Source: Terriglobia bacterium | GTDB taxonomy: Bacteria > Acidobacteriota > Terriglobia > Bryobacterales > Bryobacteraceae | Direction: 5' to 3' | DNA: 64,000 nt | Assembly: GCA_021325235.1 (NCBI GenBank) | Contig: JAJPHN010000025.1 | Coordinates: 372,001 to 436,000 of the forward strand | Shown here: piece after piece, positions 56,326 through 64,000 of the stretch | How positions within the stretch are numbered: position 1 is the stretch's first letter | Layout: every line of letters starts with the position of its first letter | Program-made: the position numbers and the translations under genes | Notes under the pieces: model-generated | Seen by the model: the letters and a program-made list of their open reading frames with translations, nothing else | Database searches by the model: none | Told to the model about the DNA's origin: nothing

Positions 56326-57279
56326 ATGGCATCCACCGTCTGGCGCGGTTACATCTCGTTCGGTCTCATCTCGATTCCGGTAAGGCTGTTTCGGGCCGCG
56401 CGACCCGAGCGCATCAGCTTCCGCCGCATGTACCGGCAGTCGCAACCCGAGCCCGAACCGGAGCCGGACTATGAAGCGCCTGCTCCTGTGAAATCGAAGT
56501 TCACTCGCGCGCCGAGCGCCGAGCCGCCCGAACTTCCCGAACCCGCTGTTCTCACTCCACTGAAACAGGTCTCCATCCGCCCCGAAACCAACGAGCGCGT
56601 TGCCGAAACAGCGGTTGTCAAAGGCTACGAATACGAAAAGAACCGCTACGTCGCGCTCGAGCCCGAAGAGTTGAAAAGCGTAGCGCCCACGACCTCGGCT
56701 TCGATGGAAATTCAGGAATTTGTTCAGCTCGCCGATATCGATCCGGTCTATTTCGAAACGTCCTATTACGTCACGCCCGAAGAAGCCGGCGAAAAAGCCT
56801 ACGCGCTTCTTTACAAATCGATGCAGACCTCGGGCCTCGTCGCGCTCGCGCAATTCGCCATGCACAGCCGCGAGCATGTGGTCGTGCTGCGCCCCGGCAA
56901 GCATGGTCTGCTGGCGCATACGATGTTTTTCGCCAACGAAGTGCGCGCCGACGACGAGTATCATGCCGATCTCAAGGCCGTCAGCGACAAAGAGCTGAAG
57001 CTCGCGGAAACGCTGATCCATTCCCTCGCCGGGCCCTTTGAGCCCGAGAAGTATCACGACACCTATCGCGAGAAAATTCAGGCGCTCATTGATCGCAAAG
57101 TTCAGGGTCTACCTGCTCCCGCCGCCGCTCCTGCTCCGCAGAAAGGGGCGGTCGTCGATATTGCTGACGCTCTGCGCAAGAGCCTCGCCAATCTCAAAAA
57201 ACCCGCTGCTTCGGCCTCCAAAGAGCCGGCTGCGAATCCAGCGCCTCGCAAGACCCGCAAAGCCGCCGCCGCTCACTGA
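56326..57279 (+). CDS. ku: bacterial Ku DNA end-binding protein
   Basis: Ku binds double-strand breaks and recruits LigD for non-homologous end joining. The 317-residue protein starts STVWRGYISFGLISIPVRLF, has the core VVKGYEYEKNRYVALEPEEL and IDPVYFETSYYVTPEE, and carries a Lys/Ala/Pro-rich C-terminal tail (about 265-317) like those that contact DNA. The region of residues 40-80 is replaced by an acidic Pro/Glu segment, whereas most bacterial Ku proteins have a short Cys-containing loop there. AAGGAG lies upstream of ATG. No LigD gene is in the window. Confidence 0.93.
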   Translation: MASTVWRGYISFGLISIPVRLFRAARPERISFRRMYRQSQPEPEPEPDYEAPAPVKSKFTRAPSAEPPELPEPAVLTPLKQVSIRPETNERVAETAVVKGYEYEKNRYVALEPEELKSVAPTTSASMEIQEFVQLADIDPVYFETSYYVTPEEAGEKAYALLYKSMQTSGLVALAQFAMHSREHVVVLRPGKHGLLAHTMFFANEVRADDEYHADLKAVSDKELKLAETLIHSLAGPFEPEKYHDTYREKIQALIDRKVQGLPAPAAAPAPQKGAVVDIADALRKSLANLKKPAASASKEPAANPAPRKTRKAAAAH

Positions 57280-57319
57280 GCCCAGGCTCTAGGACGCGAT
57301 CTTAATATTCCCCTTGCTA

Positions 57320-57358
57320 ACCGAGAGGAGTTGCCGTAAACTGGTCTCGGTAACCGAG
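57320..57358 (+). promoter_or_regulatory. inverted repeats upstream of the padR gene
   Basis: CTCGG-TAA-CCGAG (57346-57358) is a 5-3-5 palindrome overlapping the padR ribosome-binding site. ACCGAGA (57320-57326) is the inverse of TCTCGGT (57345-57351). The TAACCGAG element therefore occurs twice directly and once inverted. A PadR operator for autoregulation is the natural reading. Confidence 0.5.
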
Positions 57359-57370
57359 GAGAACCGCTCT

Positions 57371-57706
57371 TTGAGCAAACCATCCGATCTGGTCCAGGGC
57401 ACGCTCGATCTGCTGCTCTTGAAAATCCTCGCGCTCGAGCCACTGCACGGCTGGGCGATCTCGCTCCGCCTGAAACAAGTCTCGGGCGACATCCTGCAGG
57501 TCAGTGACGGCTCGCTTTACCCCGCACTGCACAAGCTCGAGCAGCAGGGCTGGATCAAATCCGAATGGAAAGCGACCGAAAACAACCGCCGCGCCAAGTT
57601 CTATTCGCTGACCCGCCTCGGGCGCAAACAGCTCGACAACGAAGCCGCCAACTGGAAGCGTCTCGCAGGTGCTATCTCGCGGGTCGTAGCGCTCGAGGAG
57701 CTCTGA
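57371..57706 (+). CDS. PadR-family transcriptional regulator
   Basis: This 111-residue winged-helix repressor starts at TTG with GAGGAG about ten bases upstream. Family pattern: LVQGTLDLLLLKILALEPLHGWAI, then QVSDGSLYPALHKLEQQGWIKSEW and KFYSLTRLGRKQL. It belongs to the acidobacterial PadR group that precedes long ABC permeases; its stop codon overlaps the permease start (TGATG). It probably represses the two-gene operon through the palindromes just upstream. Confidence 0.92.
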   Translation: MSKPSDLVQGTLDLLLLKILALEPLHGWAISLRLKQVSGDILQVSDGSLYPALHKLEQQGWIKSEWKATENNRRAKFYSLTRLGRKQLDNEAANWKRLAGAISRVVALEEL

Positions 57707-60420
57707 TGACCATCGAGAACTGGTTATATTCGATCCCGCTTAAGTTGCGCTCGCTCTTCAAACGCAAGCGAGTGGAGAACGAACTCGCCGAAGAACTGCG
57801 CTTCCATCTCGAACAGCGCACCGAGCAAAACATCGCTTCCGGCATGGACCCCGAATCGGCGCGCCTCGAAGCGCTGCGCGCCATGCAGGGTCTCGAACAG
57901 AGCAAGGAAGCCTGCCGCGACACGCGCGGCCTCAATCTCATCGACAACCTCGCCCGCGATCTCCGCTATGCCATTCGCATGCTGCGCAGGAGCCCGGGTT
58001 TCACTGCCGTAGCCGTATTATCGCTCGCGCTCGGCATCGGCGCGAATACAGCCATTTTCAGCCTGATCGACACGCTCCTGCTGAAGCCGCTGCCGGTCCC
58101 GCACGCCGACGAGTTGCGCACCCTCGCTCTCAAAGGTAATCAACCCGATCGCGTGCTGGTCGCTGTGACCTACCCGATTTTTCAGGCGCTTCATAAGTAC
58201 AATCACGTCTTTTCGGGTCTCTTCGCCTGGAGCAATTATGACTTTCAAATGCGCTCCGGCCCCGACATGGTGCACGTCGCAGGCACCCTCGCGAGCGGCG
58301 AGTATTTTTCCACTCTCGGTGTCAAACCGCTCCTCGGCCATACGTTCACCAATTCCGACGATCAGTCTTCTGGTGGCCCGAACGGACCGGTCGCCGTCAT
58401 CAGCTATCGTTTCTGGTCCAAGCATTTCCACCGATCCCCGCATGCCATCGGCAGCCCGCTCGTGCTCGATCGCACCCGCTTCACCGTGATCGGTATCATG
58501 CCGCCCGATTTCTTCGGTGCCGAGGTGGGAGTTCATCCCGAGATCTGGGTCCCGCTTGCCATCGGCGGCAATCTTTTCGATCGCGTGTGCATGGCGAGTC
58601 GAAGCTGCTGGTTCCTCATTGTCATGGGCCGTGTGCATCCGGGGTTGAGCGCATTGTCGGTCAATGCTGGCTTGCAGGTGCTCACGCCACCTGTCCTTCA
58701 TGATGCCTTGCCCACCGACTGGCCCCCTCCTCTGCAGAAGACCTTCCTCGAGCGCCATATCATCGCCAACGACGGTGCGCACGGTTATACATGGATGCGT
58801 TTCCTGTTCACGCATCCGCTTACCGTTTTGATGACGCTCGTCGCGCTGGTGCTGCTCATCGCCTGCGCCAATCTCGCGAATTTGCTGCTGGCGCGCGCCT
58901 CCGCCCGCAACCGCGAAATCGCCGTGCGCCTCTCGCTCGGCGCGGGGCGTCCGCGCGTCATTCGCCAGTTACTCACCGAGAGTATCCTGCTCTCGCTTCT
59001 CGGCGCTGCCGCCGGCCTCGCCTTTGCCTGGTGGCTGACGCGTATTCTGGCGAGCTTTCTCATCTCCCAGCCTGGCCCTGGGCCCTCGTTCGAGCTCGAC
59101 ATTGCTATCGATTGGCGCGTCGCTCTTTTCACCGCTCTCGTCGCGGGCGGCTCTGGCCTGCTCTTCGGCTTAGCGCCCGCACTCCGCGCCACCCATTCCG
59201 GCATCGCTTCGTTGCTCAAAGAAAGCACCCACCAGCTCCGCCGCGCCCGCCGCTCCGTATTCGCCCGTTTTCTTCTTCCGCTGCAGGCCGCGCTTTCCGT
59301 CTTATTGGTCGCAGCCGCCGGCCTCTTCGGCGGCAGCCTCTTCCGCTTGCTGCATCTCGATCCCGGCTTCCATCCGCAGAGAGTGCAGCTCATCTCGCTC
59401 GATACGGATAAACGTCCCGAAAAGAATGCCGCCCTTGCTGCGCTCTACACCCGCATACTCGAGCGCATCCAGACGCTGCCCGGCATCCAATCGGCCAGCC
59501 TGCTCTGGCTCACCCCGCTCTCGGGCGGCGGCTGGGATCAACCCGTCGCCATTCCGGGCCGCAGCGACCTTTCCGAGGACCAGCGCGACACCTACCTGAA
59601 CCTGATCGGCCCGGGCTTCTTCGAAACCATGCAGATTCCGCTGCTCGCCGGACGCGCCTTCAACTCCGCCGACACGGCCGTCTCCGAAAGAGTCGGCATC
59701 ATCAATCAATTCGCCGCCGAACGCTTCTTCCCTCACAAGAATCCGATCGGCGAGCATCTCATTCTCGACAAAACCCCGATCCGTATCGTCGGTATCGCGG
59801 GCAATATCAAATACCTCGACCTGCGCGACCCCGACCCGCCCGAGATGTACTTTCCATACACGCAAAAATCCGACGGCATGCCCTCGCTTACCTTTGTTGT
59901 CAAAACAAAACCCGGCGCTCGCTCTCTCTACCGCGACCTCCGCACCGCTCTCCACGAAATCGCGCCTGACGTTCCCATCGGCACACCCAAATCCCTCCAG
60001 CAACAGCTCGAAGATTCGATTGCGCGGGAACGTCTGATGGCCACACTCTCGCTCTTCTTCGGCGCGCTCGCGCTGCTTCTCACCTCGGTCGGCCTCTACG
60101 GCGCGCTCGCCTACGATGTCACCCGCCGCACCGGCGAGATCGGGATCAGTATGGCGCTCGGCGCTCGCATGCCTGACGTGATGTGGCTGGTCGTCCGCGA
60201 AAGTACGTTCCTCGTCACAGGCGGCATCGTCATCGGTGTCGCCGCCGCGCTGGCATTATCCAAACTGGTCGCCAGTCTGCTCTACGCTATCGAACCGAAT
60301 GATCCTCGCACGCTGCTCGGAGCGGTTGCCGCCCTGCTCGCCGTCGCCATCGCCGCTGCTTCGATTCCCGCACTCCGCGCCGCGCGGCTCGACCCGACTG
60401 TCTCCCTACGCAGCGAGTAG
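57706..60420 (+). CDS. ABC transporter permease (ADOP type, MacB-like)
   Basis: This 904-residue permease has an N-terminal cytoplasmic segment (LFKRKRVENELAEELRFHLEQRTE) typical of the acidobacterial ADOP group. It contains two repeats of a TM helix, a MacB-type periplasmic domain and three more TM helices. The FtsX-like parts show NREIAVRLSLGAGRPRVIRQLL and GEIGISMALGARMPDVMWLV. The C-terminus is IPALRAARLDPTVSLRSE. No ATPase gene is adjacent. The substrate is unknown; export of a lipid, peptide or antibiotic is the usual guess. It is translationally coupled to padR. Confidence 0.92.
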   Translation: MTIENWLYSIPLKLRSLFKRKRVENELAEELRFHLEQRTEQNIASGMDPESARLEALRAMQGLEQSKEACRDTRGLNLIDNLARDLRYAIRMLRRSPGFTAVAVLSLALGIGANTAIFSLIDTLLLKPLPVPHADELRTLALKGNQPDRVLVAVTYPIFQALHKYNHVFSGLFAWSNYDFQMRSGPDMVHVAGTLASGEYFSTLGVKPLLGHTFTNSDDQSSGGPNGPVAVISYRFWSKHFHRSPHAIGSPLVLDRTRFTVIGIMPPDFFGAEVGVHPEIWVPLAIGGNLFDRVCMASRSCWFLIVMGRVHPGLSALSVNAGLQVLTPPVLHDALPTDWPPPLQKTFLERHIIANDGAHGYTWMRFLFTHPLTVLMTLVALVLLIACANLANLLLARASARNREIAVRLSLGAGRPRVIRQLLTESILLSLLGAAAGLAFAWWLTRILASFLISQPGPGPSFELDIAIDWRVALFTALVAGGSGLLFGLAPALRATHSGIASLLKESTHQLRRARRSVFARFLLPLQAALSVLLVAAAGLFGGSLFRLLHLDPGFHPQRVQLISLDTDKRPEKNAALAALYTRILERIQTLPGIQSASLLWLTPLSGGGWDQPVAIPGRSDLSEDQRDTYLNLIGPGFFETMQIPLLAGRAFNSADTAVSERVGIINQFAAERFFPHKNPIGEHLILDKTPIRIVGIAGNIKYLDLRDPDPPEMYFPYTQKSDGMPSLTFVVKTKPGARSLYRDLRTALHEIAPDVPIGTPKSLQQQLEDSIARERLMATLSLFFGALALLLTSVGLYGALAYDVTRRTGEIGISMALGARMPDVMWLVVRESTFLVTGGIVIGVAAALALSKLVASLLYAIEPNDPRTLLGAVAALLAVAIAAASIPALRAARLDPTVSLRSE

Positions 60421-60569
60421 AATGCCGGCTTACTTACTTGCTTGCCGTCTTAATTCGAACTGAGTACACTGAAACCAGCACTGCTCATCTCCGGCATTTG
60501 GTTACTCACTTGCTCTAAAATGGCAGCACACAGGTATAACCGCTCACTCCGCACAGAGTTTGGGTCGCC

Positions 60570-63500
60570 ATGCTCACTTGTCCTGTCTGCGACACGCCTA
60601 ACGAAGACGGCTCGCTGTCTTGCGAACGGTGTAACTGTGCTCTGAGCAGCGACATAGGCGCCGAGACCGCGGAGACGATTCTCTCCGGAAAAGTTGTTCC
60701 CGAAGACGAGCAGACCGTTCTCGCCACGGCCGCGCAGGCCATTGTGGCCGCCCATATTCGTCCACGCTCGCCATCTTCCGATCTGCCGCCTGGCACCGTT
60801 CTCGGCGACCGTTACGAAATTCAGGCGAAGCTCGGGCAGGGCGGAATGGGCACTGTCTTCCGCGTGCTCGATCGCGAGCTCGACCGCGTCATCGCGCTCA
60901 AAACCATCCGCGCCGATCTGGCTTCGAACACCAGCGCCCTGCGCCGTCTCAAACAGGAAACGCTGCTCACTCGCCAGATTGCGCATCGCAACGTCATCCG
61001 CGTCTTTGATCTCGGGGTCGCCGACGATCTGCGCTTCATCACCATGGAGTACGTCGAGGGCCGCGATCTGCGCGCCCTACGGCAGGATCGAAAAAAGCTG
61101 CCGATCGATGAAGCCCTCGATATTCTGCTGCAGATTGCGCAGGGTCTGGCGGCGGCTCACGGCGAAGACGTCATCCATCGCGATCTGAAGCCGCAGAACG
61201 TGCTCATCTCGGCCGGCAATCGCGTGCGCATCGTCGATTTCGGTCTGGCGCGCACGTTTGAAAACACAGGCATCACGCACTCCGGCCTGATTCTGGGAAC
61301 GCCCGCTTACATGGCGCCGGAGCAGGCGCTTGGTCAGCCTGGCGATGCGCGCTCGGATTTCTTTTCCTTCGGCGTGATTGCTTTCGAGCTGCTCACCGGC
61401 GAACTTCCGTTCCCGAGCGGCAGCCTCTCGGAGTCGCTGGTGAGCCGCACCCGCGGACGCGCTCGCTCGCTCGAGTCCGTTGCGCCCGAAGTTCCGGCGT
61501 GGCTAGCGCGCATCGTGATGAAGTGTCTTGAGCGCTATCCGGCCGATCGCTACGCCAGCGCGGAAGGAATTGTCGCCGATCTGATGGCGCGCGAGGTCTG
61601 CCCGTTTCCTGCGTCGAATACCAAGGCCGGCGTGTTGCCTCCGGGCACCATGATCGGCTCGCGCTATCGCATCGAGGCCGAAGCGGGCGAAGGCGGCATG
61701 GGCAAGGTGTATCGTGCGACCGATCTCGATCTGCAGCGCACGGTCGCGCTGAAAGTGGTGCGGCCCGATCTGAGCGGTTCGCGCGAGAGTTTCAATCAGC
61801 TCGCTCACGAAATCGCCATCGCCAGCCAGATCTCGCACAAGAACGTGCTGCGCATCCACGATCTCGGCGAAGCGAGCGGGCTGCGCTTCATCTCGATGGC
61901 GTGGGCCGAGGGCGAAGATCTCGGCCATCTGCTCAAGCGCACCGGACCGCTGCCGGAAGAACGCATCCTCGAACTCGCGATTGAAATCTGCGAAGGTCTG
62001 GAAGCCGCGCACGAGCAGGGCATCTGCCATCGCGATCTCAAGCCGAGCAATATTCTGCTCACCTCCGCCGGGCACGCCTGCATCGCCGACTTCGGCCTCG
62101 CGCAGACACTTTACACCGAATCTGCTCCCGCCATTGCGGCCGCCGCCGGCTCGGCGGAATCGGTCTCCGTCTCCTCCATGGGCACGCCGCGCTACATGTC
62201 GCCCGAGCAGGTCGACGGAGCGCATATCGATCATCGCAGCGATATCTACTCGCTCGGCCTGATCCTCTATGAAATGGCAACCGGCCGCATTCCGTTCAAC
62301 GACGAATCGGTCTTCCAGACCATGACAGAGCGGCTCACTGCCACGCCCGTATCGCCCAAGCTCTTCAATCCAGAGCTCTCCGACAAGCTCACGCATATCA
62401 TCCTGCGCTGCCTGCAGCGCGAGCGCGAGGCGCGCTACACCAGCGTGAGGGAGTTGCTTGACGATCTGCGCGCGCAGCCTGCTGCTCCGGCGCCTCTGCT
62501 CATTGAGCCCGCGCCACCGAAACGCAGCAAAGCCTGGTGGGCCATCGGCGCGCTGGCTGCGCTGGTCCTGGTTGCGCTGGCTGCCTGGTTCGTTTATCAC
62601 AGGCGCAACGCTCCCATCGAGCCCCCGCGCAATGGCAAATATGTTGCGGTGCTGCCGTTTGCTCCGCTCGGCGCCGATCCGAACCTGAAGTACCGCGCCG
62701 AAGGCATCGCCGATGCGATCTCCTCACGGCTGTCTTCCTTGAGCAGCGTGCATCCGGTCTCGTACGAAGCGCTCAGCAAGACCAGCCTGGCGCAAACGCC
62801 GGAAGCGATCGCGAGACAGGTCGGAGCGAACCTGCTGGTGCGCGGCACGGTCCAGCAGGTAGGCGACCGCATAAAGGTGGATGCGAACATCTATAACACC
62901 GAAAAGGGCGCGGTCGTGTGGTCGAACGATTATGAAGGACAGGTCGCCGATCTGTTCACGCTCGAAGATCGCATTTCGAGCGACGCCGAGCGCGCCCTGA
63001 AAGTGAACCCGACCATCCAGGATCGCGAGCGTCAGACCAGCGCGCCCACCCAGAATCTGGCAGCCTACGATCTTTATCTGAAGGGCCGCGACATTCTCAA
63101 GAATCATCGCGACGAAGCCAGCGTTCGCAACGCCCTGCAGCTTTTCGAACAAGCCCGGCAGCAGGACGATTCGTTCGCACTCGCCTGGACGGGTGTGGCG
63201 GACGCCAGCCGTCTCCTGTATCGCATGACTCACAACGACATCGACATCTCGCGCGCTCTGTATGCGGCGGAGGAAGCGCGCAGGCGCAACGACCTTCTGC
63301 CCGAGGTCCACTTTGCACTGGGCAGTGTCTACACAGCGACCGGGCGCAATGCTGAGGCCATAAGCCAGATTAAGCGCGCTCTCGAGCTTTCGCCTAATTC
63401 TGACGATGGCTACAACCGCCTGGGCCGCGCCTACATGGCCACCGGCAAAACCGCCGACAGTCTGGCGGCTTATAAAAAAGCAGTCGAACTGAATCCGTAT

Positions 63501-64000
63501 TACTGGTACAACCACAATCAGCTTGGTTCCGGCTATCAGAACGCAGGGCGTTATGCAGACGCGCTGAAGGAGTTTCAGGAGCAGGTGAAACAAAATCCGA
63601 CCAGCGAAGACGGTTACCTGAACATCGGCAGTGCTTACCTTGGCTTGAACCAGCCGAAGAAAGCAATTCCAGAGCTACAAAAGGCTATCTCGATGCATCC
63701 CTCCGAGTTGGCTTATTCCAACCTCGCCTCCGCTTACGTTCAGCTCGGCCGCTACAACGAAGCGATTCCTATCTATCAAAAGGCGCTGGAACTCGTGCCG
63801 AACCATGCGGATATCGTGCATAATCTGGCCGATGCTTATGCCCGCGCGGGCCGCCACGCCGAGGCCAACCAGACCTACGATCGCGCGATCGATCTACTCT
63901 ACAAGGAGCTCGACGTCAATCCCAGAGACGCGCATGCACTCGACGCCTTGGCCGGTTGTTACGCCGGCAAGGGCGAATTTGAACGAGCGCACAACCTAAT
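60570..64000 (+). CDS. tandem-kinase / TolB-like / TPR protein, partial at the right end
   Basis: This frame of at least 1143 codons runs off the window. Domains in order: a zinc-ribbon-like N-terminus (CPVCDTP...CERCNC, residues 4-24); kinase 1 from about residue 80, with LGQGGMGTVF, HRDLKPQN (H203), VDFGLAR and MAPEQ; kinase 2 from about 363, with GEGGMGKVY, ALKVVR, HRDLKPSN (H487), ADFGLAQ and MSPEQ; one TM helix near 657; a TolB N-domain-like part (YVAVLPFAPLG, LLVRGTVQQVGDRIKVDA); then several TPRs to the edge. Both kinases keep their catalytic Lys, HRD and DFG residues. ATG 60570 directly precedes the zinc-ribbon part. It is probably an envelope-linked signalling protein. Confidence 0.9.
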   Translation, partial: MLTCPVCDTPNEDGSLSCERCNCALSSDIGAETAETILSGKVVPEDEQTVLATAAQAIVAAHIRPRSPSSDLPPGTVLGDRYEIQAKLGQGGMGTVFRVLDRELDRVIALKTIRADLASNTSALRRLKQETLLTRQIAHRNVIRVFDLGVADDLRFITMEYVEGRDLRALRQDRKKLPIDEALDILLQIAQGLAAAHGEDVIHRDLKPQNVLISAGNRVRIVDFGLARTFENTGITHSGLILGTPAYMAPEQALGQPGDARSDFFSFGVIAFELLTGELPFPSGSLSESLVSRTRGRARSLESVAPEVPAWLARIVMKCLERYPADRYASAEGIVADLMAREVCPFPASNTKAGVLPPGTMIGSRYRIEAEAGEGGMGKVYRATDLDLQRTVALKVVRPDLSGSRESFNQLAHEIAIASQISHKNVLRIHDLGEASGLRFISMAWAEGEDLGHLLKRTGPLPEERILELAIEICEGLEAAHEQGICHRDLKPSNILLTSAGHACIADFGLAQTLYTESAPAIAAAAGSAESVSVSSMGTPRYMSPEQVDGAHIDHRSDIYSLGLILYEMATGRIPFNDESVFQTMTERLTATPVSPKLFNPELSDKLTHIILRCLQREREARYTSVRELLDDLRAQPAAPAPLLIEPAPPKRSKAWWAIGALAALVLVALAAWFVYHRRNAPIEPPRNGKYVAVLPFAPLGADPNLKYRAEGIADAISSRLSSLSSVHPVSYEALSKTSLAQTPEAIARQVGANLLVRGTVQQVGDRIKVDANIYNTEKGAVVWSNDYEGQVADLFTLEDRISSDAERALKVNPTIQDRERQTSAPTQNLAAYDLYLKGRDILKNHRDEASVRNALQLFEQARQQDDSFALAWTGVADASRLLYRMTHNDIDISRALYAAEEARRRNDLLPEVHFALGSVYTATGRNAEAISQIKRALELSPNSDDGYNRLGRAYMATGKTADSLAAYKKAVELNPYYWYNHNQLGSGYQNAGRYADALKEFQEQVKQNPTSEDGYLNIGSAYLGLNQPKKAIPELQKAISMHPSELAYSNLASAYVQLGRYNEAIPIYQKALELVPNHADIVHNLADAYARAGRHAEANQTYDRAIDLLYKELDVNPRDAHALDALAGCYAGKGEFERAHNL

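Noticed and set aside
56326-57279. A complete end-joining locus
   Set aside because: Only Ku is present; no LigD-type ligase or polymerase gene lies in the window.
60421-60498. Inverse 8-mers AATGCCGG and CCGGCATT after the ABC permease
   Set aside because: They are 62 bases apart with no structured middle or T tract; probably chance.

Overview
The window looks like chromosomal DNA of an acidobacterium, most likely of the Solibacter/Bryobacter side of the phylum. This is inferred from gene content, not from a marker gene: an Oar-like TonB-dependent receptor with an N-terminal carboxypeptidase-regulatory domain, a second such receptor that is frameshifted, a PadR regulator coupled to a long ABC permease, serine/threonine kinases fused to winged-helix, TolB-like and TPR parts, a secreted GH29 fucosidase and a DUF1080 protein. 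The DNA is GC-rich, genes are densely packed, and GTG/TTG starts and 4-base overlaps are common. I saw no tRNA, rRNA, transposase, integrase or CRISPR array.

Layout. 0.2-4.2 kb: two paralogous TolC-type efflux proteins (minus strand). 4.4-5.0 kb: an Uma2-type gene with an internal stop. 5.0-10.0 kb: pyrE, truA and an Oar-like receptor. 10.0-15.0 kb (minus): dnaB, ilvE, a DUF1080 protein, a small unknown and an alpha-L-fucosidase. 15.2-26.1 kb: a histidine operon preceded by a leader peptide and attenuator, in the order hisI-hisG-hisD-hisC-HAD-hisB-hisH-hisF-hisA-wbqC, running almost without gaps into mrdA-rodA. 26.3-28.9 kb: an RNase E/G with a very long insert inside its S1 domain. 29.0-32.3 kb: a small Cys/His-rich secreted protein, the frameshifted receptor and a DUF3303 protein. 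32.4-38.5 kb: a winged-helix/kinase/TPR fusion divergent from a membrane protein, a secreted protein and a nucleotide-sugar-epimerase-like gene. 38.6-43.9 kb: a glycosyltransferase, a Skp-like chaperone, a membrane-anchored unknown, a di-haem peroxidase-like protein and an amidohydrolase. 44.0-47.2 kb (minus): clpC preceded by an orphan LolD-like ATPase. 47.2-48.1 kb: a 950-base non-coding tract with an interspersed short repeat. 48.1-54.3 kb: a HAD phosphatase, a TPR-thioredoxin protein, a porin, and an SDR/TetR divergent pair with two operator-like palindromes, followed by an ABC-permease remnant. 54.3-64.0 kb: a SpoIIE phosphatase, a DUF6580 membrane protein, a small membrane protein, Ku, PadR plus ABC permease, and a tandem-kinase/TolB/TPR protein that runs off the right end.

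The best-supported unusual feature is the his attenuator. A 15-residue peptide with six histidines is followed by a perfect 10-bp terminator and a competing 7-bp antiterminator, placed so that ribosome stalling on His codons would favour readthrough into hisI. hisE and a classical histidinol-phosphatase gene are absent from the operon; the HAD gene next to hisB is the natural candidate for the phosphatase. The second item is the repeat tract at 47.4-48.0 kb, which no recognised feature explains.
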